From contig JANXBS010000015.1 of NCBI GenBank assembly GCA_025060615.1, forward strand, positions 1 through 64,000: a DNA stretch of 64,000 nucleotides, given 5' to 3'. Position 1 is the stretch's first letter. Each line of letters starts with the position of its first letter. Positions 16,873 through 26,389 of this stretch are shown here, one piece after another. The notes beneath the pieces were generated by a model that saw only the letters and a program-made list of their open reading frames with translations, did no database searches and was not told where the DNA came from. Source of the DNA: Anaerolineae bacterium. GTDB taxonomy: Bacteria; Chloroflexota; Anaerolineae; DUEN01. The translations under genes were made by a program, and so were the position numbers.

Positions 16873-17068
16873 TTAAATGCGAAGCCGGGGAACCAGCGTG
16901 GATACAGGACGCTCTAACGTAATGCCTCGATCAGCGCCCGCACATGAGACTCCATTAGAAGATCGCAGGCCAGATGGCAGTCAACAATACAGAGCCGCTG
17001 CCAGCCCAGAAGGGCTAAAGCATCTGTTAGCCGACGCGGCCGGCCAATCAGGGACGATCGGCGCTGAG

Positions 17069-19978
17069 CTACGGAGTCACTTTCACAGCCAGCGGCAGGA
17101 TCAGGAGGTCATCCGGCAATGGGGAGCCCCGCTGATCCTGCGCAGGCAGACGAACCAACGACGCAGCGTCGTACCAGCCGACGGCCAGCCGATAGCGTCC
17201 AGTTGGCAGGCCTTGCGGCACTTGAAGTATGGCCTCATCACTCAGAATCTCAGCGCTAAGCCAAGAGGACGCAGCGCATGTGCCCTGACATGGCACACTG
17301 TCCTCCTGAGCAATCGGACGTCCATCGGAGCCCAAGAGATGCACAAAGCGCGTCAACTCACGATCGTCTGGGTGATGAGCTTGCCAGATGAACGTCAGCT
17401 TGAGCGGTTGGCCAGCCGTTGCGCGCAGCGTATCGGGACCGGCGCGCATCTCGAGAGGCGCATCTACTCCTAGCAACGTCACGACGTCACCGAACGACGC
17501 CGACAATGGCACCCAAACGGCGGGCACGCTAAACCGTCGCGGCCGGCCCACTACCATCACGTCGCCGATCGGTATGTCGCCCAGACGTAACAAGTGGACT
17601 CCGGACGTAGCATCGGACGGCAGCCGTAGATTCAGATCGGTGTGTACGATGCTGCCAGCGGGAAGCCCGGTGGGCAATTCGAAGACGGTGTGCGCAACGT
17701 CTTGGCCCAGGGTTAGCGTCAGCGCCTGCGCGCCAGCCTCTGCCGTGATCTGCCAGTAAGCGCGCAACGTCAGCGTCTGGCCAGGTGCAGTCGTCTCGGG
17801 CCAAGGCGCCAATCCCAACAAGGTGACCCCTGGCGCTACCGGCAAATCCAGGCGTCGAACGAGCGGCAATGTATCGACCGCAACAGCGCGCCGGTTCGGC
17901 AAGACTTCGATCGTGGCCAAATCGACAGCGATACGGGCATCCAGCCCCCGAGTTCGTACCGGCATCAACGAAGCGGCCTCATACAGGCGCGCCTGCAGCC
18001 GAATCGGGCCGGGCAATTGAGTAACTGGGATCGTCACTAGGTGATAACTGCGCGCAACGTCATCTGTCTTCCAGCGCGATACCGGCCAGTGCTTTGCGTT
18101 GAGCAATGGCCGCTCGTCCGACACCAAACGGCGACCTGATAGGTCAACGAGGTCAAGCGCCGCCTTGAGGTCGGGCATCTTGTGTGAGCCAATGGGCGCT
18201 CCCTGCCAGGTCAGCACCGCCCAGATCGCCGTACCCGCTTCGGCTATGTCGCTGTCCCGCGCGGGATTGGGATAGGCTGTGCCCCAGCGAAACTCTAGAA
18301 GCTTAAAGCCATTGCCGAACTCGACGACAGGCGTCGCCTGGCGACCTGGAGCTGCGAATTGCAGCTGATCGCCCAACTGGAACCAGAGCAAATCGAAGCC
18401 TTTCAGCGGTGTTCGCTCCAGCAACTCCCCTTCGCGGGCCAAATAGAAAGGTAATACTTCCTTCGGATCGGTATCCACTAACACCCCGTCACGCCAGGCC
18501 GGCACCGCCACACGTCGACCGCTTAGCATAGGCGCGAGGCGAGTCAACTGAGCCTCGATCTCATCCTCGGCGACGGAGACTTGAAGGAACTGTACCTGCT
18601 TGAACGCGTACTCTAAAATGTAGAAATGGGGGCTAGCTGATGTCAATCCGATCGTGTCTGGCCTGCGGCTTACTTGCTCGCCATAGGACCAGATGTCGCC
18701 CTGGTACCAGGAGTACAGATCGGTCTTGCGTCCCCAGGTCACAAAATATGTGTGCATGGCGGACGTGCCATCGCTGATCCAAAATCCGATTAGGAGCAGG
18801 AGCAACATCCCTATGGTCACTCGATATTTTCCTGGAGACAGTCGAGAGCGGAACGCCACAATCCGGTCGGCGACCCAGGCCAGCGGCGTTGCGGCGATCA
18901 GGAGTGCAGCTGGCAGCGCGCCGAACAGGCGTAAAAAATGGGGATTGTTCTCAGCCGCCAACGTTGCGGGCAGGATCATCACTCCCCACCAGAGCAGCAA
19001 CGTCCAGCTTCGCTGCTCGCGGCGCCTCAGCCCTCTGAGCAGGAGGACACCCCCCAGGGCAAACAGCATCGCCAACAGCCAGGCAAAGGGCGGACGGCCC
19101 GGTAAATTATGACGCGGCAGGGGATCGCCGGCCAGGCCTAGAAAGCCCCCCACAACCTGGCCCAGGCTTTCGGTCAGCAACCTAGCTTGTTGAGAGACGC
19201 TGCGAGCGCTTACCAGAGTTATCACCGAGCCCGTTCGCTGAAACGCGTCTTGGGGGTTGGCAACAAAGTGGCCAGCCAGCGGCGCCAGGGTCAGGCCAAA
19301 GGCGAGCACAGCCCAGCCGACCGTCGGTCGCACGGCCTGCCGTTGGCGAGCTGGCAAAGTCCACCAGAGCAGGGGCCAAAGGAGCAACGTGGCGCGCGCC
19401 GCCAGGTATGTATACAAGGTCAACGCTGCCAACGCGCCGAAGAAGATTGCGCGACGGCGACTGGGCCATCGCGTCCACAATAGCCAGGCCACGATGGCCA
19501 AAGTCAACACAAGCGGCAGCGTGTTCACACGCAAACCGATCCGGTTGACGCTCTGTGGCCAATAGTTGACCGCCCAAAAGCTTGCCGCCGCTAACCCGGC
19601 CACGCTCCCCTGGCAACGGCTGTCTCGCCAGAAGGCGCGGCCGGCGATGTACAGGGTGGGAACCATCAGGGTGCCTAGCAAGGCTGCCGGCAGCCGTATA
19701 GCGAGGACAGTGCCGTCCCACGCCGCCACAAAAGGGGTGATCAAATAATTATAAAACGGCTCCTTGCCCAATGAGCGCGGGAAGAATAGCCGAAACTGGC
19801 CATAGAGCAACTCACGCGCATCCAGGCCATTGCCAGCCTCGTCGAACCAGAGCCACGGCGGGATGCGACCGAGTTCCCAAGTGCGTAACAAAAGGGTGAG
19901 CGCCGTTAAAGCGATGACCAGCAGTCCAGGAGAACGCGCTGCGGATCGTGCTTGATCCTTTAAAGTGGACAGCCTCAT
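17069..19978 (-). CDS. GT-C fold membrane glycosyltransferase with C-terminal beta-rich domains
   Basis: The 969-residue protein begins with about ten membrane helices (residues 18-400). The first outer loop carries WLWFDEAGNGLDARELLYG, whose Asp-Glu pair fits the catalytic acidic motif of PMT/ArnT-type (GT39/GT83) polyprenyl-phosphate-sugar transferases, and FPRSLGKEPFYNYLITPF follows. After residue 430 the protein is soluble and predicted outside the membrane, with repeated beta-rich segments (VPVAPGVTLLGL, GQTLTLRAYWQI, LTRFVHLLGSDG). It has no clear ribosome site; a TAAAAT box ends seven bases before the ATG. Target sugar and acceptor unknown. Confidence 0.8.
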   Translation of the reverse strand: MRLSTLKDQARSAARSPGLLVIALTALTLLLRTWELGRIPPWLWFDEAGNGLDARELLYGQFRLFFPRSLGKEPFYNYLITPFVAAWDGTVLAIRLPAALLGTLMVPTLYIAGRAFWRDSRCQGSVAGLAAASFWAVNYWPQSVNRIGLRVNTLPLVLTLAIVAWLLWTRWPSRRRAIFFGALAALTLYTYLAARATLLLWPLLWWTLPARQRQAVRPTVGWAVLAFGLTLAPLAGHFVANPQDAFQRTGSVITLVSARSVSQQARLLTESLGQVVGGFLGLAGDPLPRHNLPGRPPFAWLLAMLFALGGVLLLRGLRRREQRSWTLLLWWGVMILPATLAAENNPHFLRLFGALPAALLIAATPLAWVADRIVAFRSRLSPGKYRVTIGMLLLLLIGFWISDGTSAMHTYFVTWGRKTDLYSWYQGDIWSYGEQVSRRPDTIGLTSASPHFYILEYAFKQVQFLQVSVAEDEIEAQLTRLAPMLSGRRVAVPAWRDGVLVDTDPKEVLPFYLAREGELLERTPLKGFDLLWFQLGDQLQFAAPGRQATPVVEFGNGFKLLEFRWGTAYPNPARDSDIAEAGTAIWAVLTWQGAPIGSHKMPDLKAALDLVDLSGRRLVSDERPLLNAKHWPVSRWKTDDVARSYHLVTIPVTQLPGPIRLQARLYEAASLMPVRTRGLDARIAVDLATIEVLPNRRAVAVDTLPLVRRLDLPVAPGVTLLGLAPWPETTAPGQTLTLRAYWQITAEAGAQALTLTLGQDVAHTVFELPTGLPAGSIVHTDLNLRLPSDATSGVHLLRLGDIPIGDVMVVGRPRRFSVPAVWVPLSASFGDVVTLLGVDAPLEMRAGPDTLRATAGQPLKLTFIWQAHHPDDRELTRFVHLLGSDGRPIAQEDSVPCQGTCAASSWLSAEILSDEAILQVPQGLPTGRYRLAVGWYDAASLVRLPAQDQRGSPLPDDLLILPLAVKVTP

Positions 19979-19985
19979 AGATCTT

Positions 19986-19991
19986 ATTTTA
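19986..19991 (-). promoter_or_regulatory. -10 box abutting the GT-C start codon
   Basis: On the minus strand TAAAAT is followed by exactly seven bases (AAGATCT) and then the ATG at 19978; a weak TTGTTG lies 18 bases upstream. Transcription would begin at or within a base of the start codon, which suggests a leaderless message. Confidence 0.4.
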
Positions 19992-20274
19992 CTCTAGTGG
20001 CAATTCTCGCAACAAACAAGCCCCACGCCCTTTTCCAGAATTGGGATCAATCATCATGCCAGCTACCGGTCGCCGAATGTCAAAGGTGGGACAGGGACGC
20101 GATATCCGGGAAGCCGCATTCAGCTGTTATCCGACCCAAGATTCTAGGATCGAAAAAAGATCCAGTTCATAGTGGAGAATCAGAATAACCAGAGCTAACT
20201 CCAAAGGGAGAGAGGGTTTAAAAAGTAAAGCGACGTCAAGACACCTTCTTTTTGAGATATTCCAGTTAAAAATC

Positions 20275-20303
20275 TTGGCATGACTAGCCCAATATGGTAT
20301 AAT
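20275..20303 (+). promoter_or_regulatory. Sigma-70-type promoter of the ROK regulator gene
   Basis: TTGGCA (20275-20280), a 17-base spacer and a perfect TATAAT (20298-20303) lie 32 bases ahead of ATG 20336. Confidence 0.8.
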
Positions 20304-20335
20304 CAAGTAGTAACTCGAGCTCTTCAACGGATTTT

Positions 20336-21583
20336 ATGCTTATGAAACCCTTGGCGATTTCGATCCTATATCAAATTCATCAATCGCAACCGGTCACCCG
20401 CCGGATGCTGGGCGAGCAGACGGGCCTGAGCGCAAGCCGGGTGAACACCTTGGTCTCCTACCTTATTGACCGCCGGCTGATCCGTGAGGAAGTGCGCCAG
20501 GATGGCACTCGTGGCCGCCCAGCTGTTTCCCTCTCTATCAATCCCAACGCCGGCCGGGTCCTCGGCCTCGACATTGGCGGCCAATACTCGCGCGCTGTGC
20601 TCAGTGACCTGGCCGGCGGCGTGATCGCTTCTTTGATCTACCCCACCCAGGCCGTTCCAGATCGTGAGGTGATCCTGTCTAACATTATCCGCGTGGTTGA
20701 GGCGATCTGTCAGGAAGGCGGCGTCTCCCCCAAGGAAATCGCCGCGCTCGGGGTTGGCGTGCGCGGCATCGTGGATTCCCGCACCGGGATCGTGCTCGAC
20801 TGGCCGAACACTCCCTCCTGGGCCGCAGCCTGGGCCGGTTTGGACCTGTCTACAGTATTGCGCACTCGGCTAGGGGTAGACCTGATCGTCGTGGATGACA
20901 GCGTACGGGCAATGGGGCTGGCAGCTCAGCGTTTTGGCTCTGCCCGCGGCAGCAAAAACTTCCTTTACGTGTTCCTGGGCACCGGTATCGGCTCCGGCGT
21001 GTTCGTGGATGGTAAGCCCTATCGAGGCGGCAGCGGCCTCGCAGGCGAGCTAGGCCACGTGACCATCGCCGATGATGGCCCGTGGTGCAGTTGTGGAAGC
21101 CGGGGATGTTTGGAGACGTTGGCTTCTACCCGGGCAGTGCTGCGGCGCGTGCAAGAGCGGCTGGCTGAACCGCAGCTTATATCCTCACTGCGGGCCTCCT
21201 ACGAAAGAAAAGAACTCACCCTGGACGCTTTGATCGAGGCTGCACGGGCGGGGGATAAGCTGGCATTTCAGATCCTGGACGAGACAGGGACCTATATAGG
21301 CAAGGTGCTCGCCATTGCGCTGAACTTGCTTGGCCCTGAGCTGGTGGTGTTGGGCGGACCATTGGCTCAGGATGGCGGCATTATCCTCGAGGCAGTGCAA
21401 CGCCAAGTTCGCCTGCATGCCCTGCAGCATATCTCGAGCCAGACCCGGATTATCTACGATGATCAGGGCGAATTGGTCGGTGCACACGGTGCTGCGCTGC
21501 TGGCTTTAGATGCATTGTTCACTTCCCCTGAACATCTTGGCAAGCTGGCAAACATGACCGTCCCATCTCATCGAAAGCGATAA
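20336..21583 (+). CDS. ROK-family transcriptional regulator
   Basis: The 415-residue protein has an N-terminal winged helix-turn-helix (about residues 10-65, MLGEQTGLSASRVNTLVSYL) and a sugar-kinase-like ROK domain. The kinase part shows the phosphate loop GLDIGGQYSRAVLSD, the ATP-site GTGIGSGVFVDG, the LAGELGHVTI segment and the zinc motif CSCGSRGCLE. Like NagC/XylR/Mlc relatives it probably represses sugar genes and responds to a sugar ligand. ATG 20336 (or 20342) has no clear Shine-Dalgarno. The uxaE gene lies 167 bases downstream on the same strand and is the likely target, possibly along with the glycosidase clusters. Confidence 0.93.
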   Translation: MLMKPLAISILYQIHQSQPVTRRMLGEQTGLSASRVNTLVSYLIDRRLIREEVRQDGTRGRPAVSLSINPNAGRVLGLDIGGQYSRAVLSDLAGGVIASLIYPTQAVPDREVILSNIIRVVEAICQEGGVSPKEIAALGVGVRGIVDSRTGIVLDWPNTPSWAAAWAGLDLSTVLRTRLGVDLIVVDDSVRAMGLAAQRFGSARGSKNFLYVFLGTGIGSGVFVDGKPYRGGSGLAGELGHVTIADDGPWCSCGSRGCLETLASTRAVLRRVQERLAEPQLISSLRASYERKELTLDALIEAARAGDKLAFQILDETGTYIGKVLAIALNLLGPELVVLGGPLAQDGGIILEAVQRQVRLHALQHISSQTRIIYDDQGELVGAHGAALLALDALFTSPEHLGKLANMTVPSHRKR

Positions 21584-21750
21584 CCTTTCCTGATAAACTA
21601 CCCTGATCAATTCCTACAGCTCACCTGGAAACTTATCCGAAGAGATTCATCCATTGGACAAACGGCGGGTGAACGGTTGACTGCCCGCACTGGAGGTCGG
21701 AGCCCCCATCGAACCTACTGTTGTTAGAAGATGCATCGGGAGGGTAAGGC

Positions 21751-23223
21751 ATGGCTCTGGAACAGCTTGCCGGCCTAAAGATCTATCCGAATTCAGAGGT
21801 CGAGCTCAATGGCACTCTCTATTTCTTGGCCAAGGATGTCAGAGGCAAGTGGTTGGGCATCCTCGGCGATGCCACTGGCTTTGAAGGCCTGCGTCAGGGA
21901 GATCTCCTGCTCTGTCCCCTAACAGCGGCCAATGCCGCCGCACTACGGGCACGGCTTCCCTGGCTATGGCCACAGCCCTTAGGCCTGCGCAAATCGGTCG
22001 GCTATGGCGATCGGTTAGGGCTAGCCACGCCTGGCCACGTCCGAGCCACGCGACGGTTTGATCTGGCCCCCGTCTTCGCTCAGCAGTCCGTTCGTGAGAA
22101 CACCCGCACAGGTCGCTCACCTCAGCAGGTGTTGGATGACGCCATGTGGGGGGTGTTTCAGGAGGGGTGGCGAAACCCCTGGGGAGCTGACGCTGACCAT
22201 CTGAAGGCCATCGCTGACCTTGATGCCTATCTGGCAGCCGGTTATACCTTGTACACCGTCGACCCTGGCAGCTACGTAGACGATGAGGCACACATCGCCC
22301 CACCCACCAAAGTGAAGGCTAAGGTGCGAGCCCTACCTTGGGAAGCGCTCGAGGACACCGAGCAGGATATGGAACGTCGTTATCTGGGCCATGTCTTCGA
22401 TTTGGGAAGGTTGGCTCTGTCTTTTGACCGGGAGACGCTGTGGCGAGCGGCGGCGAAATATGGACACGCCATCGCCCACACTGCATCGATGTACCGATAT
22501 CTGCTTACGACCTTCCCTCGTCTCCTAACTCGCCCTGCCCAGCGAGGTCAGGAGGCGGAAGGGAGGTTTGAATTGGAGATCTCCGTAGATGAAACAGAGA
22601 CGCCCACCTCACCACAGGAGCATTTCTTCATTGCCAGCGAGCTGCGACGGCTGGGAGTGCACTGGATCAGCCTGGCCTTGCGCTACGTCGGGCGCTTTGA
22701 AAAAGGAGTAGACTACCTCGGCGATCTTGGCGAATTCGAGGCGGAGTTCTCCCGGCACGTGGCCGTGGCGCAGGCGCTGGGCCCCTACAAGCTCAGCCTG
22801 CACTCCGGGTCGGATAAATTTAGCCTCTACCCTTATATCGCTCGTCATGCAGGTGAACTAGTGCATGTAAAAACCGCAGGCACCAGCTACTTAGCAGCAT
22901 TGCGGAGCATCGCAAACGTGGCCCCTGGGCTTTTTCGCCAGATCTTAAGGCTCGCCTGCCTGCGATACCCGGAGGACAAAGCCTCGTATCACGTCTCCGC
23001 AGATCCCGCCAGGCTGCCAAGGCTTGAGGCCCTAGCCGACAGCGAGCTGGCTAGTGTGCTAGAGCTATTCGACGGACGGCAAGTACTACATGTGACCTTT
23101 GGATCAGTGCTGGATCAATTCGGAGAGGAGCTCAAGGATGTGCTGACGAATCATGAGGAGACGTATTACGCGATCCTAGAGGAGCACTTCATTAAGCACT
23201 TGGCGCCGTTTGCAGGGAGATAG
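21751..23223 (+). CDS. uxaE: D-tagaturonate 3-epimerase (UxaE)
   Basis: The 490-residue protein matches the UxaE family first characterised in Thermotoga, which converts D-tagaturonate to D-fructuronate in a variant galacturonate route. Supporting segments are NPWGADADHLKAIADLDAYL, FELEISVDETETPTSPQEHF, YKLSLHSGSDKFSLYPYIA and the C-terminal EETYYAILEEHFIKHLAPF. GGGAGG precedes ATG 21751. It follows the ROK regulator, and glycerate kinase lies nearby on the other strand. The usual partners uxaC, uxuB and kdgK are not in this window, so the pathway must be completed elsewhere. Confidence 0.88.
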   Translation: MALEQLAGLKIYPNSEVELNGTLYFLAKDVRGKWLGILGDATGFEGLRQGDLLLCPLTAANAAALRARLPWLWPQPLGLRKSVGYGDRLGLATPGHVRATRRFDLAPVFAQQSVRENTRTGRSPQQVLDDAMWGVFQEGWRNPWGADADHLKAIADLDAYLAAGYTLYTVDPGSYVDDEAHIAPPTKVKAKVRALPWEALEDTEQDMERRYLGHVFDLGRLALSFDRETLWRAAAKYGHAIAHTASMYRYLLTTFPRLLTRPAQRGQEAEGRFELEISVDETETPTSPQEHFFIASELRRLGVHWISLALRYVGRFEKGVDYLGDLGEFEAEFSRHVAVAQALGPYKLSLHSGSDKFSLYPYIARHAGELVHVKTAGTSYLAALRSIANVAPGLFRQILRLACLRYPEDKASYHVSADPARLPRLEALADSELASVLELFDGRQVLHVTFGSVLDQFGEELKDVLTNHEETYYAILEEHFIKHLAPFAGR

Positions 23224-23250
23224 GCATGTTGGTGTTCTCGCGCGCGCGAG

Positions 23251-24087
23251 CTACACTCCCCAATCCCGAGCATAGCGGAAGTCGCGGCCGATCGTACGTC
23301 CGCTGAGCTTGGCGATGACAGGTGTCAGACGCTTGTACTGATTCCGCTGCACGATCTTCCATACCCGTCGCACAAAGGGTTCGGCGAATCCCTGTTCCAC
23401 TACCTCTGGGATCGTATAGCCCCGATCGAACAGCAGAAAGAGTACCTGGTCTACCTCATCGTAGGAGAAGCCCATCTCCCCCTCGTCCGTCTGATCAGGC
23501 CAGAGATCAGCAGAGGGAGGCTTAGTGCGAATTGGCTCCGGGATGTTGAGCGCAGCCGCCATTTGCCGGACCTGAGTCTTATATAGGTCGCCGAGGGGAT
23601 TGATGGCACACGCCGAGTCGCCATAGAGGGTCGTATACCCCAACATGGCTTCGGTTTTGTTGCCCGTGCCGATCACCAAGCCATGCCAAGCCTCGGACAG
23701 GTCGTAGAGGATGATCATGCGCTGCCGGGCCATGACATTGCCCCGCCGGCGATGGTCCATGTCTGGAAAGCGCGCGAACAGCGGCTCGACCATCGGCGTG
23801 ATCTCCACCGTCTCGCTAGGGACGCCTAATTGGTCAATGAGCAGCTGCGCATCTGCGAGACTGGCTGGGTTGGAGGTACGATAGGGCATGCGCACGGCCA
23901 GCACATTCTCCGGCCCCAAGGCCTCCGCGGCGATGGCACAGGTCACCGCTGAGTCAATGCCGCCGGAGACGCCGACCACTGCCCTCGTGTAGCCCACTTT
24001 GGTCAACTCTTCACGCACGAAGTTCGTTAAAATGCGCCGTACCAGATCGGTGTTGATCTCTAAAGCTTTTTTGACATCTATCCTCAT
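23251..24087 (-). CDS. nadE: NH3-dependent NAD+ synthetase
   Basis: This single-domain enzyme amidates deamido-NAD+ with ammonia and ATP, the last step of NAD synthesis. It shows the PP-loop VVGVSGGIDSAVTCAIA, the NPASLADAQLL region, IGTGNKTEAMLGY and GDSACAINPLGDLYKTQV. No glutaminase domain is present, so ammonia is used directly. ATG 24087 (MRIDVKKALEIN) fits the family N-terminus; ATG 24108 adds seven residues and overlaps the glycerate kinase gene by 13 bases. It is adjacent to and probably cotranscribed with that gene. Confidence 0.95.
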   Translation of the reverse strand: MRIDVKKALEINTDLVRRILTNFVREELTKVGYTRAVVGVSGGIDSAVTCAIAAEALGPENVLAVRMPYRTSNPASLADAQLLIDQLGVPSETVEITPMVEPLFARFPDMDHRRRGNVMARQRMIILYDLSEAWHGLVIGTGNKTEAMLGYTTLYGDSACAINPLGDLYKTQVRQMAAALNIPEPIRTKPPSADLWPDQTDEGEMGFSYDEVDQVLFLLFDRGYTIPEVVEQGFAEPFVRRVWKIVQRNQYKRLTPVIAKLSGRTIGRDFRYARDWGV

Positions 24088-24095
24088 TTTTCGAT

Positions 24096-25514
24096 CTACC
24101 CTGGCCATGCCAGACCTAGGATCAAATCGTTCACATTAGTGCCAGTGGGGCCTGTGATGATCAAATCGCCCAGTGCCGAGAAAAAGCGATATGCATCGTT
24201 GTCCGATAGCATCGCTGCGGCGTCTAACCCTATAGCCTTACCAGCGCGCACGGTCCATCCCGTGGCCAGTGCGCCTGCCGCATTCGTCGGCCCATCTGTA
24301 CCGTCTGTGCCCAAGCTGATGATGGCGACGTCAGGCCAGCCGTCTAGGGCCAGAGCCGCAGCCAGTGCCAGCTCCTGGTTGCGTCCCCCTCTGCCGTGCC
24401 CACGCACGGTCACGGTGGTCTCCCCGCCCAAGATCAGACAAGCCGGCCGCGGCAGCGGTGCGTCCGTCTGCACTTCCTCCTTCAGCAACGCGGCGCAGAC
24501 GCGGGCGACTTCCCTTGCTTCTCCCTCGATAAAGGTAGTGAGGACCTGGGTGGAGAAGCCCAGCTGCCGAGCGCATTCAGCTGCCGCTTGCGCGGCGATC
24601 CGGTTATCGCCCACCACTACGGTCTGCACGCGCTTAAAGCAGGGATCACCAGGCTTAGGGGTCTCCGCAAGCGCGCCGGCCATACCCTGCCGCAAGCGGG
24701 CGACAATGCTGGCCGGGGCCTGCTCAACTAGGCCGTACCGCTCCAACACGGCATATGCATCGGCGAAGGTGCTCAGGTCGGGTACGGTGGGACCCGAAGC
24801 GATCACATCCAGCGGACTGCCGACCACATCCGACAGCACCAATGTGATGAGCGTGGCCGGAGCAGCCTGACGGGCCAGTTGCCCTCCCTTCAGCAGTGAG
24901 CAGTGTTTACGAACCGCGTTGATCTCGTTGATGGTGGCGCCAGCGCGCAGCAGCATCTCGGTTAAGGCTTGCTTGTCTTCCAGATGGAGGCCTTCTGCTG
25001 GGGCAGGCAACAGCGCCGACCCACCGCCGGAGATCAGGCAGATCACTAGGTCTTCCGCGCTCAGGTTGCGCAGCCAGCTGAGCACTCGCTGCGCACCCTT
25101 CAAACCGGCCGCGTCGGGAATGGGATGGCCGGCCTCGATTAGCTCAACAGGGCCGAGCGACAAGGGTTCCTGAGAGGCCGGCACGCCATCGCCATGCCCG
25201 AAACGAACTCGCCATGTGCCAGATGGGGCCGTATGCCCATATTTAACGACGACAGCCCCGCCAGCGACGCAATCGCCCAGGATCTCCATGACAGCAGCAG
25301 CCATAGGTGCGCCGGCCTTTCCCCCTCCTACCACGATCACACGACGAAACCGTCTCAGGTCGTAATGGGCACCGCCTACCTGCAGGATATCCCCTTGGCG
25401 TTGCAGGTGACGACGTACAGCCTCGGCTGGATCGACGGCTCGCAGGGCTGCAGTCATGATCTCGATGAGCTGCTGTCTCCGGCAGGGGTTAAGCGTTTCG
25501 ACTGGGCTATCCAT
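24096..25514 (-). CDS. Glycerate 2-kinase (MOFRL family)
   Basis: ATG 25514 is preferred because GGAGG lies just upstream; an in-frame TTG at 25568 has no support. The roughly 472-residue protein has the N-terminal DUF4147 glycerate kinase domain (VIVVGGGKAGAPMAAAVMEI, LVICLISGGGSALLPAPAEG) and the C-terminal MOFRL domain (GRGGRNQELALAAALAL, SLGTDGTDGPTNAAGALA). It phosphorylates D-glycerate to 2-phosphoglycerate. Near uxaE it may serve a route yielding glycerate, but the two genes converge and are not one operon. It lies immediately upstream of nadE. Confidence 0.93.
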   Translation of the reverse strand: MDSPVETLNPCRRQQLIEIMTAALRAVDPAEAVRRHLQRQGDILQVGGAHYDLRRFRRVIVVGGGKAGAPMAAAVMEILGDCVAGGAVVVKYGHTAPSGTWRVRFGHGDGVPASQEPLSLGPVELIEAGHPIPDAAGLKGAQRVLSWLRNLSAEDLVICLISGGGSALLPAPAEGLHLEDKQALTEMLLRAGATINEINAVRKHCSLLKGGQLARQAAPATLITLVLSDVVGSPLDVIASGPTVPDLSTFADAYAVLERYGLVEQAPASIVARLRQGMAGALAETPKPGDPCFKRVQTVVVGDNRIAAQAAAECARQLGFSTQVLTTFIEGEAREVARVCAALLKEEVQTDAPLPRPACLILGGETTVTVRGHGRGGRNQELALAAALALDGWPDVAIISLGTDGTDGPTNAAGALATGWTVRAGKAIGLDAAAMLSDNDAYRFFSALGDLIITGPTGTNVNDLILGLAWPG

Positions 25515-25597
25515 TGGCCTCCGCCCTTGGATAGGCTTGCTGATAATTGTGATCCTTCCGCTGAACAACCCTCACAAACAAGGAAAATCTGGGCTTT

Positions 25598-26386
25598 TCA
25601 ATTGCCCTCTTGGCGCATTCGAATCGTCACCTTACGGCGCTCGCCCTCGCCGACGCTCTGAGTGGTAACACGAGGATGATCACGCAGAGCCATATGGATG
25701 ATGCGCCGCTCACGTGCCGGCATCGCTTCCAGGACCACCGGTTTGCCCGTTTGCACCACCCGTTCGGCCATCCGCAAGGCGAGCTGGCGAAGTTGCCGAG
25801 CGCGCCGCTCCTTATATTCCTCGACGTCCACCTCGATGTTCATCCAGCGGCGCCGGCGGTGATTCATCATCAGCCGAATCAGAAACTGCAAGGCTGCTAG
25901 CGTCTCCCCGCGCCGGCCGATCAAGATGCCCAAATCATCGCCTTCGATGTTAAGGACCAGGGCAGGGCCCCCTTCCTCTGTAGGCCGCTTTGCCCAATAG
26001 CTTTGAACACAGGCGCGAAACCCCATACGGTCTAATAGCCCCTGCAACAGCTCGCGCGCTTCTGCTAGGATTTGTTTTTCCTCGGCTGAAGCCTCCGGGG
26101 TCAGCATGGCTTCTGTGCTGACCAGCTCCGGCTCCGGCGCAGGGAGCCGAGTTTCTAAGGCTGCTTCTGTGGAAGCCGGCGGCGAGGGAGGCACGGGCTC
26201 AGATCGGATGGGAATCAAGCGCACCCGCGCGTCTTCCGCTCCAATACCTAGAATGCCGCGGCTGCCCGGATGGATGATCTCGACTTCCACTTGATCACGC
26301 CGCAGGCCGAGAGCGGCCAGCCCGGCCGCAATCGCAGCCTCCACGTTCTTCCCTCGAAAGATCTGATCGGTTACTTCCGCTGCCAT
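25598..26386 (-). CDS. jag: Jag/SpoIIIJ-associated RNA-binding protein (KhpB)
   Basis: The 262-residue protein has the Jag_N domain (residues 4-55, VEAAIAAGLAALGLRRDQVEV, cut by GSRGILGIG), a variable linker (55-110), a KH domain with GILIGRRGETLAALQFL and an R3H domain near the C-terminus (ARERRIIHMALRDHP). KhpB proteins bind small RNAs and mRNAs and affect cell division and envelope growth. It starts three bases after yidC, the standard place, and ends the rpmH-rnpA-yidD-yidC-jag operon. Confidence 0.95.
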   Translation of the reverse strand: MAAEVTDQIFRGKNVEAAIAAGLAALGLRRDQVEVEIIHPGSRGILGIGAEDARVRLIPIRSEPVPPSPPASTEAALETRLPAPEPELVSTEAMLTPEASAEEKQILAEARELLQGLLDRMGFRACVQSYWAKRPTEEGGPALVLNIEGDDLGILIGRRGETLAALQFLIRLMMNHRRRRWMNIEVDVEEYKERRARQLRQLALRMAERVVQTGKPVVLEAMPARERRIIHMALRDHPRVTTQSVGEGERRKVTIRMRQEGN

Positions 26387-26389
26387 ACG

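Larger units (their letters stand above)
16382..17068. other. Long gene-free stretch: leader region and coding remnants
   Basis: This 687-base gap holds a consensus minus-strand promoter (16611-16639) and a leader of about 220 bases for the URO-D-like gene, with a five-codon open frame and strong ribosome site at 16507-16536. It also holds a 7-bp stem within the leader (CTCCTAC/GTAGGAG on the minus strand) and an AT-rich block around 16590-16690. The right part (16693-17050) has minus-strand reading frames that look like decayed protein-coding DNA. No intact gene was found. Confidence 0.6.
19979..20335. other. Divergent promoter region between GT-C and ROK genes
   Basis: This 357-base gap holds the ROK-gene promoter (20275-20303) and a minus-strand -10-like box (19986-19991) for the GT-C gene. 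The rest, including an AT-rich stretch at 20210-20280, has no gene that I can recognise. Confidence 0.6.

Noticed and set aside
19182-19721. A 179-codon minus-strand open frame
   Set aside because: Shadow frame in the GT-C membrane protein, where the true frame shows clear membrane helices.
24139-24870. A 243-codon open frame on the plus strand
   Set aside because: It is exactly opposite the glycerate 2-kinase gene; its protein is Ser/Arg/Ala-rich without any fold pattern, as expected for the mirror of GC-rich coding DNA.
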